Below, one piece after another: positions 60,399 to 64,000 of a stretch of DNA of 64,000 nucleotides (position 1 is the stretch's first letter; each line of letters begins with the position of its first letter). Under the pieces are notes generated by a model, which searched no databases, was not told the DNA's origin, and saw only the letters and a list, made by a program, of their open reading frames with translations. This stretch comes from Limihaloglobus sulfuriphilus. Lineage in GTDB: Bacteria; Planctomycetota; Phycisphaerae; Sedimentisphaerales; Sedimentisphaeraceae. The stretch is taken from assembly GCF_001999965.1 (NCBI RefSeq), contig NZ_CP019646.1, positions 3,658,001 to 3,722,000 on the forward strand, in the 5' to 3' direction. Made by a program: the position numbers and the translations under genes.

Positions 60399-63300
60399 AT
60401 GAAAATTAGAATTCAGGCCATTTATTTGTTGATGTCATGTTTTATCGTTGTTGTATTTTCCGGTGAGTCGCCGGCCGTCTCGCTGGAAGCCGGATTTCAT
60501 CAACCACCTCAAATGGCAAAACCGCTTGTCTGGTGGGACTGGATCAATGGAAGTATTACCAAAGAAGGTATTAAGGCAGATTTAATGGACATGAAACGGG
60601 TCGGCATCGGAGGTGTCCAGCTTTTTGATCTGGAACTCTATATGCCCGAAGGGCCGATTCGTTACGGCACAAATCAGTGGCACGAGCATGTTCAGTACGC
60701 TATTGATACAGCCGAGAGCCTGGGGCTTGAGTTTCACGTTATGAACTGTCCGGGCTGGTCTGCCAGCGGAGGGCCATGGATTACTCCGGAAAAATCTATG
60801 AAAAAGATCGTTTGGAGTGAACAGGAGGTGAGCGGCCCGGCGGTCTTTAAGGAAAAGCTGAAGAATCCTGAGCTTACAGGCAAGTCCTCTAAGTACAAGT
60901 TCTACCGGGATGTGGCTGTTTTTGCCGTTCCTTCCGATAAAGGCAATGAATACCGTCTTGAGGACTGGGAAACAAAGATTGGTTTTTCAAGATCTTCGCT
61001 CAAACGACCGGATAAATCGTTGTATGAGCCTGACAGGAAAGCTATTAGCCCCGAAAACGTCCTGAATCTATCAGAAAATTTAACAGAGGATGGCGTCCTT
61101 TCATGTGAAATCCCCGAAGGCAGGTGGGTGATCATTCGTTTCGGGTTTACGACGACCGGTTCTACCAATCACCCGGCGGTACCCGAAGGTCATGGCCTTG
61201 AAGTTGATAAATTCGATAAACAGGCGGTGGAATTTCAATTTAACCAGGCACTCTCGAGAATTATTACAGATGCAAGGCCGCACCTTGGTAAGACGTTTAA
61301 GGGTCTTCTGTTCGATAGTTTCGAGGGTGGATATCAGAACTGGACCCAAAGTTTTCCGGCCCAGTTTGAAAAAATAAACGGCTACGACCTTATGCCGTAC
61401 CTGCCTGTGCTGACCGGCAGGGTGATCGAGTCACAGGCAGTATCAGAAGCTGTTCTCTATGACTTTCGGCGCACGATAGATAGGTTACTGGCCGAGTGTT
61501 ATTACGCGGTCATGCAGCGTCTGGCGCATCAGAATAAATTGATACTCTATTCTGAGTCGCAGGGCGGCCCTTTGAACCCGTTTTTCTGTAATGAATATGT
61601 TGATGTAGCCATGAATGAATTCTGGCTGCGGAATTACACTAAACGTGTTCCATTGATGAAACTGTCCGCCTCATCTGCAAACCTTTATGGCCGCCAGGTT
61701 GTCGGCGCTGAGGCCTTTACTGCGATTCCCGATTATGCTAAGTGGCAGAACACCCCTTATTCCTTAAAGAAAGCCGGTGACTGTGCATTTACTGCGGGCA
61801 TCAACCGATTTATCTTCCATACCTATATCCATCAGCCCTATTCATATCTCGAGCCGGGTTTTACGATGGGCCGCTACGGCACGCATTTTGGCCGCTTGAA
61901 TTCCTGGTGGAAATTTGTACCTGCATGGATTGATTATCTTTCACGCTCGCAATTCCTCCTCCAGCAGGGCAGGACGGTTACCGATATTGGTTTTCTTTTT
62001 CACGATGATATCCTGTATCAAAATCCTCTTTCAATGACGAAAACTCCTGAAGGCTTTGATTATATTGCATTTTATCCCAAACATCTGGAACAGATGCAGT
62101 ACAGCGACGGAGAGATAACGATTCCCGGCGGCGCGTCCTTTAAAATCCTGGTATTGCCTGACTACCCTTTTATGACACTTAAGGCTTTGAAAAATATTCA
62201 TCGTCTTGTTAAATCGGGTGCCGTTGCAGTTGGCGATCGTCCTGCTGCACCTCCCGGCTTGAAAGATTACCTCTACGCAAGAACCCAATTCGAGCAGTTA
62301 GCCTCCGATCTGTGGGAAGGACTTGATGAGAAGAAAGAGACGGTAAAATCTGTGGGCAAGGGTAAAATGTTTTCAAGAACATCGCTTGAGAATGTCGTCT
62401 CACAGCTTGGCTTGACTCCTGATGTCAGGTTTACACAGGCAAAAGATGATACTCTTATCTACACCCATCGAAAGACTGACTTTGAGGACATATATTTCAT
62501 ATCAAACCAGACGGACGAGCTCGTCTCATTCAACTCTCAGTTCCGTGTTACGGGTAAAATACCGGAATTGTGGGATCCTGCCTCAGGCAGGATATGGGAT
62601 GCCGGTATTTATAATTTTGACAAAGTCTCAACCCATGTTCCCCTGACACTGGCTCCCCGGGGTTCAATTTTTGTTATTTTTGGAAAACCAGCCCCTGAAA
62701 AGTGGGTTACATCTGTAAAGCCGGACGATTTAATGAAATTAAATGAGCTGCTGTTGGCTGATTCCGGCAAGCAATTGACCGTTCATTATTCTGATAACAC
62801 GACTGGAAAGTTTATTGTTGATCAGCCCTCCGATTCAATTGCCGTATCAGGCCCGTGGCAGGTGAGATTCCTTGACGGGCGCGGAGCACCGCCCAAGATT
62901 GTGCTGGACTCGCTGATATCATGGACAGGTCACCCTGAAACGGGAGTTAAATATTATTCCGGTATTGCCGAATATGAGGCCGGACTCGATCTGCCTGAAA
63001 ATTTCCGCAAGCAGGATGAAGTCTGTTTGCTCGATCTGGGACAGGTATGCGATATTGCTCAAATCAGTGTAAACGGCAGTGAACCTGTTATAGTATGGAA
63101 AGAGCCGTTTAGAGCTGATGTTACTCAGCTGCTCAAGGCCGGTGAGAACACAGTCACCATACAGGTGGCCAATAGATGGATAAACAGGCTTATTGGTGAT
63201 CAAGACATACCGATAGATTATACATATCAGGTTGGCGGAAGCAAGTTTACAGAAGGCAGAATTGAAGTCTTTCCTGATTGGCTCAGAAATCCGGAACAGG

Positions 63301-63440
63301 CGGCGGTCAAACATAAACGCAATACTTTTGCTACCTGGAAGCACTATACTGCTGACTCTCCTCTGGTCGAATCAGGTCTTATTGGTCCGGTTGAATTGAA
63401 GGTTTATACGAATATTCAAATTAACCATTCTGTTCAATAG
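60399..63440 (+). CDS. GH106-like alpha-L-rhamnosidase
   Basis: 1013 residues, signal peptide (1-25; LLMSCFIVVVFSGESPA). The GH106 opening is clear: KPLVWWDWINGSITKEGIKA followed by DLMDMKRVGIGGVQLFDLEL, then HVMNCPGWSASGGPWITPEK. The barrel has KTFKGLLFDSFEGGYQNW, LILYSESQGGPLN and VVGAEAFTAIPDYAKW, with a C-terminal beta-sandwich (about 780-1000; GSIFVIFGKPAPEKW, YYSGIAEYEAGLDLPENF, VTIQVANRWINRLIGDQD). This layout is that of GH106 rhamnosidases such as those acting on rhamnogalacturonan or ulvan-like glycans. Catalytic Glu residues are probably in the FDSFEGG and GAEAFT segments, but I cannot assign them firmly. The next gene starts 10 nt after its stop. Confidence 0.85.
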   Translation: MKIRIQAIYLLMSCFIVVVFSGESPAVSLEAGFHQPPQMAKPLVWWDWINGSITKEGIKADLMDMKRVGIGGVQLFDLELYMPEGPIRYGTNQWHEHVQYAIDTAESLGLEFHVMNCPGWSASGGPWITPEKSMKKIVWSEQEVSGPAVFKEKLKNPELTGKSSKYKFYRDVAVFAVPSDKGNEYRLEDWETKIGFSRSSLKRPDKSLYEPDRKAISPENVLNLSENLTEDGVLSCEIPEGRWVIIRFGFTTTGSTNHPAVPEGHGLEVDKFDKQAVEFQFNQALSRIITDARPHLGKTFKGLLFDSFEGGYQNWTQSFPAQFEKINGYDLMPYLPVLTGRVIESQAVSEAVLYDFRRTIDRLLAECYYAVMQRLAHQNKLILYSESQGGPLNPFFCNEYVDVAMNEFWLRNYTKRVPLMKLSASSANLYGRQVVGAEAFTAIPDYAKWQNTPYSLKKAGDCAFTAGINRFIFHTYIHQPYSYLEPGFTMGRYGTHFGRLNSWWKFVPAWIDYLSRSQFLLQQGRTVTDIGFLFHDDILYQNPLSMTKTPEGFDYIAFYPKHLEQMQYSDGEITIPGGASFKILVLPDYPFMTLKALKNIHRLVKSGAVAVGDRPAAPPGLKDYLYARTQFEQLASDLWEGLDEKKETVKSVGKGKMFSRTSLENVVSQLGLTPDVRFTQAKDDTLIYTHRKTDFEDIYFISNQTDELVSFNSQFRVTGKIPELWDPASGRIWDAGIYNFDKVSTHVPLTLAPRGSIFVIFGKPAPEKWVTSVKPDDLMKLNELLLADSGKQLTVHYSDNTTGKFIVDQPSDSIAVSGPWQVRFLDGRGAPPKIVLDSLISWTGHPETGVKYYSGIAEYEAGLDLPENFRKQDEVCLLDLGQVCDIAQISVNGSEPVIVWKEPFRADVTQLLKAGENTVTIQVANRWINRLIGDQDIPIDYTYQVGGSKFTEGRIEVFPDWLRNPEQAAVKHKRNTFATWKHYTADSPLVESGLIGPVELKVYTNIQINHSVQ

Positions 63441-63450
63441 TCACGGTAAA

Positions 63451-64000
63451 ATGAAACAGTTAGTCTTAATATTGCAAATATTTGTCCTGTTGGCATCAGT
63501 CACCTGTTTTGAGGTAGTTGCCGGTGAAGAAGCAACTACAATAATATACCTGGACGGCAGCAGGAATAGATGCGGAGAAGGGAGCAGCTGGGAGGATGCC
63601 TGCAGTAGTTTTGATGCGGCTTATGGAGCATTACAAAAGGCTGTGAAAAATGAAGGCCATGCCGAGCTGTGGATAACCGCCGGCACATACAAAATTGCTC
63701 CTGTTGTTATCACTCAGGGAATGTACGTCTTCGGCGGTTTCAAGGGCTGTGAAGATAAATTGTCGCAGAGGGATCCATTTCTGACTACTGATAATGCGAC
63801 AGTTCTTCAGGTAAAAGATCCAAAATCTGACCTGATAACAGTTTCAGGGTGTAGGAATGTCCGGCTTGACGGTTTAGTCTTAAAGGGAATTCGCTCGCCT
63901 TCCGGCAATGCTTCCGCCATGAGAGTTGTTGATTGTGACGGAGATGTCAGTTTTAAACATTGCCTTTTTACCGGCAACGTAAACGCAGACGGAGGCCCTG
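63451..64000 (+). CDS. Secreted right-handed beta-helix protein, N-terminal part (runs off the right edge)
   Basis: Open from ATG 63451 to the edge (183 residues, no stop). Signal peptide MKQLVLILQIFVLLASVTCF (about 1-24). The next part, IIYLDGSRNRCGEGSSWEDA, is the typical start of secreted planctomycete beta-helix proteins (polymorphic membrane protein-like), followed by ELWITAGTYKIAPVVITQGM, then VFGGFKG and strands with SGCRNVRLDGLVLKGI and DGDVSFKHCLFTGNVNADGG. It is probably a further glycan-active or surface protein of the locus. It lies in the operator F unit, 10 nt after the GH106-like gene. Confidence 0.8.
   Translation, partial: MKQLVLILQIFVLLASVTCFEVVAGEEATTIIYLDGSRNRCGEGSSWEDACSSFDAAYGALQKAVKNEGHAELWITAGTYKIAPVVITQGMYVFGGFKGCEDKLSQRDPFLTTDNATVLQVKDPKSDLITVSGCRNVRLDGLVLKGIRSPSGNASAMRVVDCDGDVSFKHCLFTGNVNADGGP

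Noticed and set aside
24178-64000. SusC/SusD-like outer-membrane pair
   Set aside because: I looked for TonB-dependent receptor and SusD-like features in all long frames and found none.

Overview
The window looks like a chromosomal segment of an anaerobic, polysaccharide-degrading planctomycete of the class Phycisphaerae (Sedimentisphaerales-like). This assignment is inferred from a combination of traits: PEP-CTERM proteins, dockerin-type tails of the form GDLNGDCRVD, a DUF1559-like pseudopilin, FGly sulfatase and GH95/97/106 enzymes, XylR-type regulators, an [FeFe]-hydrogenase maturase (HydE) and a sodium-pumping decarboxylase.

From 1 to 19.7 kb the content is mostly housekeeping. A 5' fragment of rpoN (minus strand, running off the left edge) is followed by a RAYT transposase set between blocks of its own REP palindromes. 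Next come two secreted proteins, a minimal nucleotidyltransferase without a normal start codon, and a repeat-rich spacer. Two radical-SAM genes (hydE, amrS) lie on the minus strand, then agmatinase and a U32 protein on the plus strand. Two duplicated PEP-CTERM genes, a membrane zinc-ribbon protein, an oadG-oadA-oadB sodium-pump operon, scpB, a Tat-exported beta-helix protein, tRNA-Val(GAC) and a RhlE-type helicase complete this part.

From 19.9 kb to the right edge lies one large carbohydrate-utilisation locus that continues past the window. It encodes: four members of a large secreted family I cannot place in a named CAZy family (20115, 39891, 46466 and the middle of 54408); a GH97-GH31 fusion; two tandem GH95 enzymes; a GH43-like propeller; a GH110-like beta-helix; a GH106-like rhamnosidase; a CE7-like esterase; and an FGly sulfatase. 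It also encodes a URO-D-like protein, an FAD-dependent oxidoreductase, an SSS symporter, a XylR/AraC-type regulator, a pseudopilin and two giant repeat-containing surface proteins. No SusC/SusD pair is visible. The enzyme set points to a branched glycan containing fucose/galactose, rhamnose and probably sulfate or acetyl groups; this is inference.

The main discovery is a shared operator. Upstream of six transcription units in the glycan locus, and nowhere else that I found, is a direct repeat of CG(T/C)AAnnTGGC whose two copies start exactly 21 bp apart (10-bp spacer). In five of the six a -10-like hexamer starts 24-25 nt after the second copy. This is the geometry expected for an AraC-family activator binding next to the -35 region. 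The obvious candidate is the XylR-like protein encoded at 33670-34839, which would also control its own operon. A deletion scar (54309-54377) that joins a paralog's signal-peptide start to an internal piece of the GH43 gene shows that the locus has been rearranged by duplication and collapse.
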